A stretch of DNA of 64,000 bases, taken from NCBI RefSeq assembly GCF_026625805.1, contig NZ_CP113064.1, positions 558,001-622,000 of the forward strand, read 5' to 3'. Below are positions 31,276 through 39,241 of the stretch, in pieces; within the stretch, counting starts at the first letter, position 1; each line of letters begins with the position of its first letter. Below the pieces are notes generated by a model that saw only the letters and a program-made list of their open reading frames with translations, did no database searches and was not told where the DNA came from. The stretch comes from Brevundimonas sp. SL130 (GTDB lineage: Bacteria > Pseudomonadota > Alphaproteobacteria > Caulobacterales > Caulobacteraceae). Both the position numbers and the translations under genes were made by a program.

Positions 31276-32355
31276 ATGGGTCGCGCCGCCACACTCTCCC
31301 TCGCCCTGCTGACGGGCCTCATCCTCGCCGCCCCCGCCGCAGGCCGGCAGGCGCCCGAGAGCGAACTTGCGCGAATCCAGGCCGAATATCGCGACGAGTC
31401 CGTGCGGGCGCGTCGCCTGCGCGCCGACGCCGATGCGGCCAAGTCAGAACTCGCGACGCTGGAGCGTCGGCTGGCCTCGCTGCGCGCCGACGAACAGACC
31501 GATGATCGCCAGATCGAGGATCAGCGCGCCCGCCTTCAGCAGCTCAGTGCGCGCGAGGCCGAACTGGTCACGAACCTGGCCCGCGAACGCGACGCCCAGG
31601 GCCGACTGCTCAGCGCTTTGCAGATGATGAGCCGCCGCCCGCCGCCGCCCCTGCTGGTTCCGGCGGACAAGGCGGTCGATACGGTGCGCGCCTCGATCCT
31701 GCTGAAGGCCATGACGCCCAACCTGGAGAAGCGCGCCAAGGCCCTGGCGGAGCGCCAGGCCGAGATCATGCGCATCCGACGTCTTGCGGTCCTGTCGTCC
31801 GAGCGGCTGCTGACCACCGAAAGCGCCCAGGGCGACCGCCGCGCCGAGATCGAGGGTCTGACTGCGCGCAAGACCGCCCTGACCGCCGTTCTGAACGCCG
31901 AGGCCCGCGCCGCCGAACGGGCCGCTCGCGTTCTGGAGGGCCGTATTCGCGAACTGGGCGGCGCAGTCCCGGCCGCAGCGACGACCGAGGTCGAGCCTTC
32001 CCGCCTGCCCGCAGGCCGCAGCCGCCTCAGCGCGCCGGTCCAGGGCGCGCCCAGCCAGACCTGGGGGGCGGGGACATCGGGCTGGCGCTGGCGCGCGGAT
32101 CGGGCGGCCGTGGTCGCGCCCGCCGACGCCAAGGTCGCCTATGCCGGGCCTCTGACCGGCTGGGGCCAGGTGGTGATCCTGGATCTCGGCCCCGGTTGGC
32201 GGGCGGTGATCGCGGGGCTGGAGAGCGTGGATGTCGCGCCTGACGCCCGCGTCGCCGACGGCCAGTCGCTGGGGCGCAGCGGCCCGGACGGCGACATCTA
32301 TTTCGAGCTGCGCCGCGAGGAACGCCCCATCGATCCCGGTCCCTGGCTGCGATGA
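31276..32355 (+). CDS. EnvC-like LytM factor (LdpF type), catalytic residues lost
   Basis: This 359-residue protein has a signal peptide (LSLALLTGLILAAPAAG) and a long coiled coil (about residues 28-230, many Arg/Glu/Ala heptads). A C-terminal LytM/M23 domain follows: VVAPADAKVAYAGPLTGWGQVVILDLGPGWRAVIAGLESV. The metal ligands of active M23 enzymes are missing: the usual HxGxD region reads GWRWRADRA and the HxH of LHFE reads DIYFELRRE. It is therefore likely a division-site activator of amidases rather than a hydrolase, as for EnvC and Caulobacter LdpF. It lies between rlmH and ctpA. Confidence 0.88.
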   Translation: MGRAATLSLALLTGLILAAPAAGRQAPESELARIQAEYRDESVRARRLRADADAAKSELATLERRLASLRADEQTDDRQIEDQRARLQQLSAREAELVTNLARERDAQGRLLSALQMMSRRPPPPLLVPADKAVDTVRASILLKAMTPNLEKRAKALAERQAEIMRIRRLAVLSSERLLTTESAQGDRRAEIEGLTARKTALTAVLNAEARAAERAARVLEGRIRELGGAVPAAATTEVEPSRLPAGRSRLSAPVQGAPSQTWGAGTSGWRWRADRAAVVAPADAKVAYAGPLTGWGQVVILDLGPGWRAVIAGLESVDVAPDARVADGQSLGRSGPDGDIYFELRREERPIDPGPWLR

Positions 32356-32493
32356 CCCGCAATAGAGCTTTGCAATCGGCTCTGACGCTGATTTTATCGG
32401 CATGACGCCGCGTCGCCACGATTTCGTCGTGTCTGCGGGGCCTTACCCTCCCAACGGGCGCCCATCATGATCGGCCCGACCGAAAGAGACCGA

Positions 32494-33864
32494 ATGCGTA
32501 AACTGCTCCTCGTCGGCTGCGCCGCCCTGGTTCTCGGCGGCTCGGCCGCCGTCGCCACCAGCCAGACGCCCCGCAACGAAACCTTCCGCATGCTGGAGTT
32601 GTTCGGCGACGTGGTCGGCATCGTCGAGCAGGCCTATGTCGTCCCGGTCGATAACAAGAAGCTGATCGAGGCCGCCCTGGCCGGCATGATGACGGCGCTC
32701 GACCCCCACTCCAACTATCTGCCGCCGTCCAACTATGACGAGCTGCGCGAGCGCACCGAGGGCCAGTATTCGGGCGTCGGCCTGACCATCACCTCCGAAG
32801 GCGGCATGGTGAAGGTGATCTCGCCGATGGACGAGAGCCCCGCCGCCAAGGCCGGGGTTCAGGCGGGGGACGTGATTTCCTCCATCGAGGGTCAGAACGC
32901 GGCGGGCCTGACCGTCAGCCAGGTGTCCGAGAAGCTGCGGGGCGCGGCGGGCACCAGCGTGCGCGTCACCTTCCTGCGCGACGGCGAGGAGCCGCGCGAG
33001 GTCGTTCTGACCCGTGAAATCATCAAGGTCCAGTCGGTCACCGGCCGGGTCGAGGGCGACTTCGGCTATCTTCGCGTCTCGACTTTCAACGAAAACACCG
33101 GCCGCGAATTGACCGAGGCCATCGCCAAGATCAAGGCCGAGAAGCCCGGCGTGAAGGGCTATGTCCTTGACCTGCGCAACAATGGCGGCGGCCTGCTGAA
33201 CGCCGCCATCGACGTGTCCGACGCCTTCCTGGAGCGCGGCGAGATCGTCAGCCAGCGCGGCCGCAAGCCCGAACAGATCCAGCGCTACTCCGCCAAGGCC
33301 GGCGACCTGACCGGCGGCCTGCCGGTGGTGGTCCTGGTCAATTACGGCTCAGCTTCGGCGTCCGAGATCGTCGCCGGAGCCCTGAAGGATCACCAGCGGG
33401 CGACCATCGTCGGCCTGACCAGCTTCGGCAAGGGATCGGTCCAGACGGTGATCCCGCTGCGCCAGGGTCAGGACGGCGCCCTGTCGATCACCACGGCCCG
33501 CTACTACACCCCGTCCGGCGCCTCGATCCAGAAGATCGGCATCGAGCCGGACCTCGAGGTCGCCCGGTCCGAGGCCGAGGCTCGGATCGTCTCGCGTTCC
33601 AGCTTCATCTACTCCGAGGCCGCCTTCGCCACCGCCCTGGACGCCTCCATCGGCGCCGAACGCAAGGGGCCGCACACGCCCTTCGAAGCTCCGGGCAAGG
33701 ACTTCGACAAGGAGAAGGACTACCAGCTGCAACGCGCCCTGGACGTCCTGCGCGCCGGCGGCGACCTGTCCAAACTGTCCGCCCCGCCTGAGAATATCGT
33801 CGTGACGGAGCCGGGCTCCGAGCCGAAGACGGACGAAACTCCGGAAGAGACGCCCGAGGACTGA
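32494..33864 (+). CDS. ctpA: Carboxyl-terminal processing peptidase CtpA (S41)
   Basis: This 456-residue periplasmic serine protease has a signal peptide, then a PDZ domain at about residues 92-170 (GVGLTITSEGGMVKVISPMDESPAAKAGVQAGDVI). The S41 catalytic domain contains the SASASE motif with the nucleophile Ser near 288 and Lys313 in FGKGSVQT. The tail is acidic. The ATG at 32494 is chosen for its ribosome-site-like AAAGAGA; one at 32467 is possible. Homologues trim lipoproteins and envelope factors. A hairpin overlapping the next gene's ribosome site begins 18 bases after the stop. Confidence 0.94.
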   Translation: MRKLLLVGCAALVLGGSAAVATSQTPRNETFRMLELFGDVVGIVEQAYVVPVDNKKLIEAALAGMMTALDPHSNYLPPSNYDELRERTEGQYSGVGLTITSEGGMVKVISPMDESPAAKAGVQAGDVISSIEGQNAAGLTVSQVSEKLRGAAGTSVRVTFLRDGEEPREVVLTREIIKVQSVTGRVEGDFGYLRVSTFNENTGRELTEAIAKIKAEKPGVKGYVLDLRNNGGGLLNAAIDVSDAFLERGEIVSQRGRKPEQIQRYSAKAGDLTGGLPVVVLVNYGSASASEIVAGALKDHQRATIVGLTSFGKGSVQTVIPLRQGQDGALSITTARYYTPSGASIQKIGIEPDLEVARSEAEARIVSRSSFIYSEAAFATALDASIGAERKGPHTPFEAPGKDFDKEKDYQLQRALDVLRAGGDLSKLSAPPENIVVTEPGSEPKTDETPEETPED

Positions 33865-33881
33865 TTTCGGCACGCAGGTTG

Positions 33882-33931
33882 CAATCTCCTCCCGCATGGG
33901 TCGCCGAGGCGGTCCGTGCGGAAGGAGATTG
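33882..33931 (+). promoter_or_regulatory. Hairpin that buries the ribosome site of the 33934 gene
   Basis: CAATCTCCTCCCGCAT (33882-33897) pairs with GTGCGGAAGGAGATTG (33916-33931): 14 Watson-Crick pairs, one G-U and one mismatch. The AAGGAG ribosome site of the gene starting at 33934 is fully inside the stem. The same stem could act as a weak terminator for ctpA, but no T run follows. Confidence 0.8.
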
Positions 33932-33933
33932 TC

Positions 33934-34305
33934 ATGTCGATTTCGTCGGTTAGAGGTTTCCTTGGCGCCATGGGCACGGCGGGAACGCCCTATCTGGCCC
34001 GGCAGGAAAAGCCTGCCTCGACCCTAGATCGCGATCTGGACAAGATCCGAGAGAAGGGCTTGCAGGCCTGGGCGCAGGAAGAACGACTCGAGAAACTGCA
34101 GGCCAAGATCCGGCAGGAGCTTCTCACTGACAAGAAGTTGACCGAGGACGATCTGGCGGCGATGCCCGAGGAGCAGCGTCTGTCGATCGAGGCGGAGATC
34201 GAGGACATCATCGCCAAGATGATCGAGGAAGCGATCAGAACCGCCGTTGAAGAGGCGATGAAGAAGGGCAAGACCCAAGGTGTCGTGCTTGATATCTCAG
34301 TCTGA
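33934..34305 (+). CDS. Hypothetical helical protein, 123 aa
   Basis: I do not recognise a named family. After a short N-terminus (MSISSVRGFLGAMG) the protein is almost all charged helix: DRDLDKIREKGLQAWAQEERLEKLQAKIRQELL, then LTEDDLAAMPEEQRLSIEAEIEDIIAKMIEEAIRTAVEEAMKKG. No signal or membrane segment is present. The start at 33934 has AAGGAG 6 bases upstream, which lies within a strong hairpin, so translation may be conditional. A palindromic repeat follows directly. Confidence 0.75.
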   Translation: MSISSVRGFLGAMGTAGTPYLARQEKPASTLDRDLDKIREKGLQAWAQEERLEKLQAKIRQELLTDKKLTEDDLAAMPEEQRLSIEAEIEDIIAKMIEEAIRTAVEEAMKKGKTQGVVLDISV

Positions 34306-34316
34306 AACTCACTTCG

Positions 34317-34488
34317 TTCGTCATTCTCCGGCAAGCCGCGCCTTCGCGGCGCAGACCGGGGAACCCAGCGGCGCCGAAGGCGATGCGTCCGCCGTAAGAT
34401 GCCGGAACACCTCGACCGCGACAGGTTCGCGCTCGCGCGCGCCGCTGGGTCCCCCGGTTCCGCTTCGCGGCCCGGAGGATGACGAAAG
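34317..34488. repeat. Palindromic intergenic repeat, intact copy
   Basis: The ends TTCGTCATTCTCCGG and CCGGAGGATGACGAA are inverted copies. Further in, GAACCCAGCGGCGC and GCGCCGCTGGGTCCC are near-complementary. This is the same family as the unit interrupted by IS110 at 5403-6679. On the minus strand 34351-34367 reads TGGGTTCC-CC-GGTCTGC, one base from a full match to the IS110 target guides. Confidence 0.85.
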
Positions 34489-34687
34489 AATCAAGGGCGC
34501 GTTCGGATTCGACATTCCCCTTGTTTTCCTTCATAAGCCGCCGCTTCCGACGCAAGTGAACCTCGCGTCTCCACCAGCACGACCCCATCTGTGATGGACG
34601 AGGCTGGCGAGAACCCTCTGCCGACGTGATCGTCGCCAGAGGCCGTTGTCGTATGGAGCCGCTTCACCCGTCGCCACGAGGTAGTGA
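34489..34687. other. Gap before ffh
   Basis: No gene is supported between the palindromic repeat and ffh. The stretch presumably carries the promoter of the ffh-rpsP run, but I cannot point to a convincing -35/-10 pair. Confidence 0.5.
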
Positions 34688-36250
34688 ATGTTCGAGGCTC
34701 TGAACGAGCGGCTGACAGGCGTCTTCGACCGGATCACCGGCCGCGGCGCCCTGTCTGAAAAGGATGTCGCCGAGGCGATGCGCGAAGTGCGCGTGGCCCT
34801 GCTCGAGGCCGACGTCGCCCTGCCGGTCGTCAAGGAATTCATCGCCTTCGCCACCGAACGCGCCACCGGTGAAGAGGTCATCCGTTCGGTCCGCCCCGCC
34901 GACCAGGTGGTCAAGATCGTCTATGACGGCCTGATCGAGATGCTGGGCGGCGAAGAGCCTGTCCCGCTCAACACCAACGCCACTCCGCCCGCCGTGGTGC
35001 TGATGGCCGGCCTTCAAGGTTCGGGCAAGACCACGACCTCGGCCAAGCTGGCGCTGCGCCTGACCAAGTTCGATCGCAAGAAGGTCATGATGGCCTCGCT
35101 GGACACGCGTCGTCCGGCCGCGATGGAACAGCTGGCCCAACTGGGCAAACAGATCGAGGTCGCGACCCTGCCCATCGTGGCGGGCGAGAGCGCGGTCCAG
35201 ATTACCCGCCGGGCGCTGCAATCGGCCAAGCTTCAGGGCTTCGACGTCCTGATCCTCGACACCGCCGGCCGCATCACCCTGGACGAAGGGCTGATGAACG
35301 AGGTGGCCGAGGTCGCCGAGATCTCCAAGCCCGTCGAGACCCTGCTGGTCGCCGACAGCCTGACCGGCCAGGACGCGGTCCGCACCGCGGCCGCCTTCCA
35401 CGCCCGCCTGCCCCTGACGGGCCTGGTCCTGACCCGCGCCGACGGCGACGGTCGCGGCGGCGCCATGCTGTCGATGCGGGCCGTCACCGGCCTGCCGATC
35501 AAATATCTGGGCGCCGGCGAAAAGGTCGATGCGCTGGACGTGTTCGACGCCCGCCGCGTCGCCGGCCGCATCCTGGGTCAGGGCGATATCGTCGCCCTGG
35601 TCGAAAAGGCCAGCCAGGACCTGGACCAGGCCAAGGCCGAGAAGATGGCCCGCAAACTGGCCAAAGGCCAGTTCGACCTGGACGATCTCGCCGGCCAGCT
35701 CCAGCAGATGAAACGGATGGGCGGGCTTCAGGGCATCATGGGCATGCTGCCCGGCGTGGCCAAGATGAAGTCCCAGATGGCCGAGAGCGGCGTCGACGAC
35801 CGCATGATCCTGCGCCAGGAAGCCATCATCTCCTCGATGACCAAGGCCGAGCGCAAGAAGCCCGACCTGCTGAACGCCAGCCGCAAGAAGCGCATCGCCG
35901 CCGGCGCCGGCGTGGATGTGCAGGACGTGAACCGGGTTCTGAAACAGCACCGCCAGATGGCCGACGTGGTCAAACAGATGGCGCGCGGCGGCCCCAAGAA
36001 GATGCAGCAGATGGCCGCCATGCTGGGCGGCCTCGGCGGCGGCGGCGGCATTCCCGGCATGCCGGGCATGGGCGGCGGCCCCGATCTGAACCGATTGAAG
36101 GCCCTGGGCGGCGGCAAGACGCCGGAACCCAGCGCCGACGAACTGAAAGCCATTCAGGACCGCCTTGCGGGCCTTGGAAACCCCCTCGGGGGCGGCGGAC
36201 AACTTCCGGGGGGCCTGCCGGGCCTTCCGGGCTTCCCTCCCAAGAAATAA
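34688..36250 (+). CDS. ffh: Signal recognition particle protein Ffh (SRP54)
   Basis: This 520-residue GTPase binds 4.5S RNA and signal sequences of membrane proteins. The N domain covers about residues 1-90 (MFEALNERLTGVFDRITGRGALSEKDV). The G domain contains GLQGSGKTTT, DTRRPAAMEQL, DTAGR and the TRADGDGRGG motif. The methionine-rich M domain spans about 325-450 and ends in a Gly/Pro/Met-rich tail (GGLGGGGGIPGMPGMGGG). It is followed after 24 bases by rpsP. Confidence 0.97.
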   Translation: MFEALNERLTGVFDRITGRGALSEKDVAEAMREVRVALLEADVALPVVKEFIAFATERATGEEVIRSVRPADQVVKIVYDGLIEMLGGEEPVPLNTNATPPAVVLMAGLQGSGKTTTSAKLALRLTKFDRKKVMMASLDTRRPAAMEQLAQLGKQIEVATLPIVAGESAVQITRRALQSAKLQGFDVLILDTAGRITLDEGLMNEVAEVAEISKPVETLLVADSLTGQDAVRTAAAFHARLPLTGLVLTRADGDGRGGAMLSMRAVTGLPIKYLGAGEKVDALDVFDARRVAGRILGQGDIVALVEKASQDLDQAKAEKMARKLAKGQFDLDDLAGQLQQMKRMGGLQGIMGMLPGVAKMKSQMAESGVDDRMILRQEAIISSMTKAERKKPDLLNASRKKRIAAGAGVDVQDVNRVLKQHRQMADVVKQMARGGPKKMQQMAAMLGGLGGGGGIPGMPGMGGGPDLNRLKALGGGKTPEPSADELKAIQDRLAGLGNPLGGGGQLPGGLPGLPGFPPKK

Positions 36251-36274
36251 CGACTTCCTAGAAAGAGACTGAAA

Positions 36275-36823
36275 ATGCTGAAGATTCGTCTGGCCCGCGG
36301 CGGCGCCAAGAAGCGCCCCTACTACCACATCGTCATCGCTGACTCGCACTCGCCCCGCGACGGCAAGTTCATCGAGAAGGTCGGCAGCTACAACCCGATG
36401 CTGCCTAAGGACGGCGCCACCCCGCGCGTCGCCCTGAAGGTCGAGCGTATCGCCGAATGGCTCGGCAAGGGCGCCCAGCCGACCGACCGCGTCGCCCGTT
36501 TCCTGTCGCAGGACGAGACCCTGGGCCAGAAGGTCAAGTGGACCCAGTCCAACAACCCGAACAAGGCCCAGCCCGGCAAGAAGGCGCAAGAGCGCGCCGC
36601 TGAACGCGCCCAGCGCGAAGCCGACCGCCTGGAAGCCGAAGCCGCCGCCAAGGTCGAGGCCGCTGAAGCCGCCGCCCGCGCCAAGGAAGAAGCTGCGGCC
36701 GCCGCCGCTGCTCCGGCTCCGGTTGCTGAAGAAGCTCCGGCTGAAGAAGCGCCCGCTGCTGAAGCCGCTGCTGAAGAGGCCCCCGCTGCTGAAGAAGCCG
36801 CTGAAGAAAAGACCGAAGCCTAA
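36275..36823 (+). CDS. rpsP: 30S ribosomal protein S16 with long Ala/Glu tail
   Basis: The first 80 or so residues are standard bS16 ([42 protein letters not shown]). The total is 182 residues, about twice the enterobacterial length. The extra 100 residues are Lys/Ala/Glu-rich helical repeats ([20 protein letters not shown], then many AAAEEAPA units), as often seen in Caulobacteraceae. AAAGAGA precedes the ATG. A strong terminator separates it from rimM. Confidence 0.96.
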   Translation: MLKIRLARGGAKKRPYYHIVIADSHSPRDGKFIEKVGSYNPMLPKDGATPRVALKVERIAEWLGKGAQPTDRVARFLSQDETLGQKVKWTQSNNPNKAQPGKKAQERAAERAQREADRLEAEAAAKVEAAEAAARAKEEAAAAAAAPAPVAEEAPAEEAPAAEAAAEEAPAAEEAAEEKTEA

Positions 36824-36846
36824 GCTCTTCGGTCTAGACACGATCA

Positions 36847-36874
36847 AGGCGGCGTCCTTCGACGCCGCCTTTTT
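36847..36874 (+). terminator. Rho-independent terminator after rpsP
   Basis: AGGCGGCGTC and GACGCCGCCT pair perfectly around CTTC and are followed by TTTT. It lies within the expected rpsP-rimM operon, so rimM may depend on read-through or its own promoter. Confidence 0.9.
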
Positions 36875-36892
36875 CATGCGCTAAGGACGATC

Positions 36893-37420
36893 ATGACCAC
36901 GGACAGCAGACTTATCCTCGTCGGCCAGATCGGCGGCGGTTTCGGGGTACGGGGCGAGGTGCGGGTGACCGCCTTCACCGCCGATCCTCTAGCCCTGACC
37001 GCCTATGGCCCGCTGCTGCGCGCCGACGGCACGGTCGCCCTGACCCTGACCGCAACCCGCCCCGACAAGAACGGCATCGTAGGCCGGGCCAAGGAGATCG
37101 CGACGAAAGAGGAAGCCGACGCCTTGCGCGGTCTGAAACTCCACGTCCCCCGCGACCGTTTCCCTGAGCCGGACGAGGACGAATTCTATCTCGCCGACCT
37201 GTTGGGCGTAGAGGTCCGCGACACGGCAGGCGGGATCATGGGCAGGGTCAAGTCCGTTCAGAACTTCGGCGCCGACGACATGCTGGAAATCGCCCCCGCC
37301 ACCGGCGACCCCACCTGGTACCTGCCCTTCACCAAGGAAGCGACGCCCGAACTGCACCTGGCCGACGGCTGGCTGCTGGCCGTGCCCCCGACCGAGGTGG
37401 GCGAGCGCGAGCCGGACTGA
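36893..37420 (+). CDS. rimM: Ribosome maturation factor RimM
   Basis: This 175-residue protein assists assembly of the 30S head by binding S19. The RimM domain (about residues 8-90) begins LILVGQIGGGFGVRGEVRV and a PRC-barrel domain follows (EDEFYLADLLGVEVRD, then MLEIAPATGDPTWYLPFTKEA). In most bacteria trmD and rplS come next; here they are not in the following sequence. Confidence 0.94.
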   Translation: MTTDSRLILVGQIGGGFGVRGEVRVTAFTADPLALTAYGPLLRADGTVALTLTATRPDKNGIVGRAKEIATKEEADALRGLKLHVPRDRFPEPDEDEFYLADLLGVEVRDTAGGIMGRVKSVQNFGADDMLEIAPATGDPTWYLPFTKEATPELHLADGWLLAVPPTEVGEREPD

Positions 37421-37499
37421 ATTTCGGACACCGCCCCTGTGGGTGTTGCGGATCAAGCGGACGGCTCCGACATAGGCCTATCGCAACCGAGACTCAGCC

Positions 37500-38201
37500 A
37501 TGACCGACCTGTCCGCCTTCCCGATCACCCGGCGCTGGCCCGCGGCTCACCCCGACCGGCTCCAGCTCTACTCGCTGCCGACGCCCAATGGCGTGAAGGT
37601 CTCCATCATGCTGGAGGAGATCGGCCTGGCCTATGAGCCGCACCTGATCGACATCATGGCCAATGAGACTTGGGGGCCGGAATATCTGTCGCTGAACCCC
37701 AACGGCAAGATCCCGGCGATCCTGGATCCGAACGGTCCCGGCGGACAGCCGCTGGCCCTGTTCGAATCCGGCGCCATCCTGATCTATCTGGCGGAGAAGA
37801 CCGGCCAACTGCTCTCCGCCGATCCCGCGACCCGCTACGAGACGATCCAGTGGGTCATGTTCCAGATGGGCGCGATCGGCCCGATGTTCGGCCAGCTGGG
37901 CTTCTTCCACAAGTTCGCCGGCAAGGACTATGAGGACAAGCGTCCGCGTGACCGCTACGTCGCCGAAAGCCGCCGCCTGCTGGGCGTGCTGGAAACCCGA
38001 TTGGAAGGCCGGGACTGGATCGTCGGAGATTACTCCATCGCCGACGTCGCCACCCTGGGCTGGGTCCGCAATCTGATCGGATTCTACGACGCGGGCGAGA
38101 TCGTCGGCTTCAAGGACTTCCCGCGCGTCGCCGCCTGGCTGGAGCGCGGCCTGGCCCGTCCGGCCGTGCAGCGCGGCCTGAACATCCCGGCGCGGGACTA
38201 G
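37500..38201 (+). CDS. Glutathione S-transferase family protein (YfcG/Ure2p-like)
   Basis: This 233-residue protein has a thioredoxin-like N-domain (LQLYSLPTPNGVKVSIMLEEIGLAYEPHLIDI), the cis-Pro and Ser site NGKIPAI...LFESGAILIYLAEK, and an all-helical C-domain (DWIVGDYSIADVATLGWV). TPNG-KVSIMLEE places it with YfcG/YghU-type disulfide reductases. Its TAG stop at 38199-38201 contains the TA target of the IS630 element; the IS supplies the G, so the stop is kept. Confidence 0.92.
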   Translation: MTDLSAFPITRRWPAAHPDRLQLYSLPTPNGVKVSIMLEEIGLAYEPHLIDIMANETWGPEYLSLNPNGKIPAILDPNGPGGQPLALFESGAILIYLAEKTGQLLSADPATRYETIQWVMFQMGAIGPMFGQLGFFHKFAGKDYEDKRPRDRYVAESRRLLGVLETRLEGRDWIVGDYSIADVATLGWVRNLIGFYDAGEIVGFKDFPRVAAWLERGLARPAVQRGLNIPARD

Positions 38202-38213
38202 AGCGTGATTCCT

Positions 38214-38813
38214 TCACACGGAACCGTATCCTGAGTTGACGAGGTAGTTCGCACATTCGGCGGGGCTGAAGAGGTTGATGATCTCTCCGGCCTTTCGCCA
38301 CGTGGCTTCAATGGTTCTGGGCTGGGCGTTGCGCATGAGGTGTTTGAGCTTGGCGAAGACCTGTTCGATGGGGTTCAGGTCGGGGGAGTAAGGGGGCAGG
38401 AAGATCATGTGTGCGCCTTTGGCCCTGACAGCGGCGCGGGCGGCCTTGCCCTTGTGACTGCCGAGGTTGTCGAGGACGACGACGTCGCCAGGCGACAGGG
38501 TCGGCGCCAGTATTTTCTCGATGTAGACGAGGAAGATCGCGCCGTTGATCGGACCATCGATAACCCAGGGCGCGTCGATCCGGTCATGGCGCAGGGCGGC
38601 GATGAAGGTCAGGGTTTTCCAGTGACCGAAGGGCGAGTGGCCCTTCAAGCGTCGCCCCCTCGGCCCCCAGCCGCGCAAGGGCGCCATGTTGGTCTTGACC
38701 CAGGTCTCGTCCAGGAACACCAGTCGCGACGGGTCGATCCGCCCCTGATGCGCCTTCCAGCGTGCGCGGCGGCGCGCGACGTCAGGCCGGGCCTGCTCCT
38801 CAGGCAGCAGTGT
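38214..38813 (-). CDS. IS630 transposase, second frame (DDE domain)
   Basis: This frame has no start of its own upstream of the slip site and continues from the A8 run as KTLLPEEQARPDVARRRARW. It contains the DDE catalytic residues: FLDETWV, VVLDNLGSHK and YSPDLNPIEQVFAKLKHLMR. Joined to the first frame it gives a protein of about 314 residues, normal for IS630. The change relative to the first frame is +1, equivalent to loss of one A in the run. Confidence 0.85.
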   Translation of the reverse strand, partial: TLLPEEQARPDVARRRARWKAHQGRIDPSRLVFLDETWVKTNMAPLRGWGPRGRRLKGHSPFGHWKTLTFIAALRHDRIDAPWVIDGPINGAIFLVYIEKILAPTLSPGDVVVLDNLGSHKGKAARAAVRAKGAHMIFLPPYSPDLNPIEQVFAKLKHLMRNAQPRTIEATWRKAGEIINLFSPAECANYLVNSGYGSV

Positions 38814-39156
38814 TTTTTTTGAAGCTCAGTCCTTCAGCGTGCACGAACACCCACACCGCTCGAGGGCCGGTCTTGATCCCGCGCGCGGCAAGTTCGGCCG
38901 TCAGTCCTCTGAGCGTGAACGGCCCTGAGGCGATGCGGGTGCGCAGCCATTCGGCGCAGTCTCCTGACAGCGTGCGAGGCTTGTGGCCGCCGACCTGGCC
39001 CGGCGCCACCGAACCTGTCTCTCCAACTCGCTTCGTCCACTTGGACACGCAAGACGGACTGATCCGAAGCGCCGCCGCGATCTCCCGGTGTGTCTCGCCC
39101 TCCGCCTTACGCGCCAACGCTCGCTCACGAAGATCCATCGAATAAGGAGCCGTCAT
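38800..39156 (-). CDS. IS630 transposase, first frame (HTH domain)
   Basis: This frame encodes the DNA-binding half: YSMDLRERALARKAEGETHREIAAALRISPSCVSKWTKR, a helix-turn-helix, then a second winged-helix portion (GPFTLRGLTAELAARGI). It stops 12 bases past a run of eight A (38820-38813). An ATG at 39156 or 39138 could serve as start. Translation or transcription slippage at the run would fuse it to the DDE half; without slippage only this short protein is made. Confidence 0.85.
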   Translation of the reverse strand: MTAPYSMDLRERALARKAEGETHREIAAALRISPSCVSKWTKRVGETGSVAPGQVGGHKPRTLSGDCAEWLRTRIASGPFTLRGLTAELAARGIKTGPRAVWVFVHAEGLSFKKNTAA

Positions 39157-39241
39157 CCGGGCTGGCCTCCCATCCAGCACGAACGTTGAATCAGATCACC
39201 GCAAACTTGGGAATCCCGATTCCGTCAAAGCGAGCCATGCT

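Noticed and set aside
34664..36877. Open frame of 737 codons on the minus strand opposite ffh and rpsP
   Set aside because: It is antisense to two well-identified genes and encodes compositionally biased sequence.
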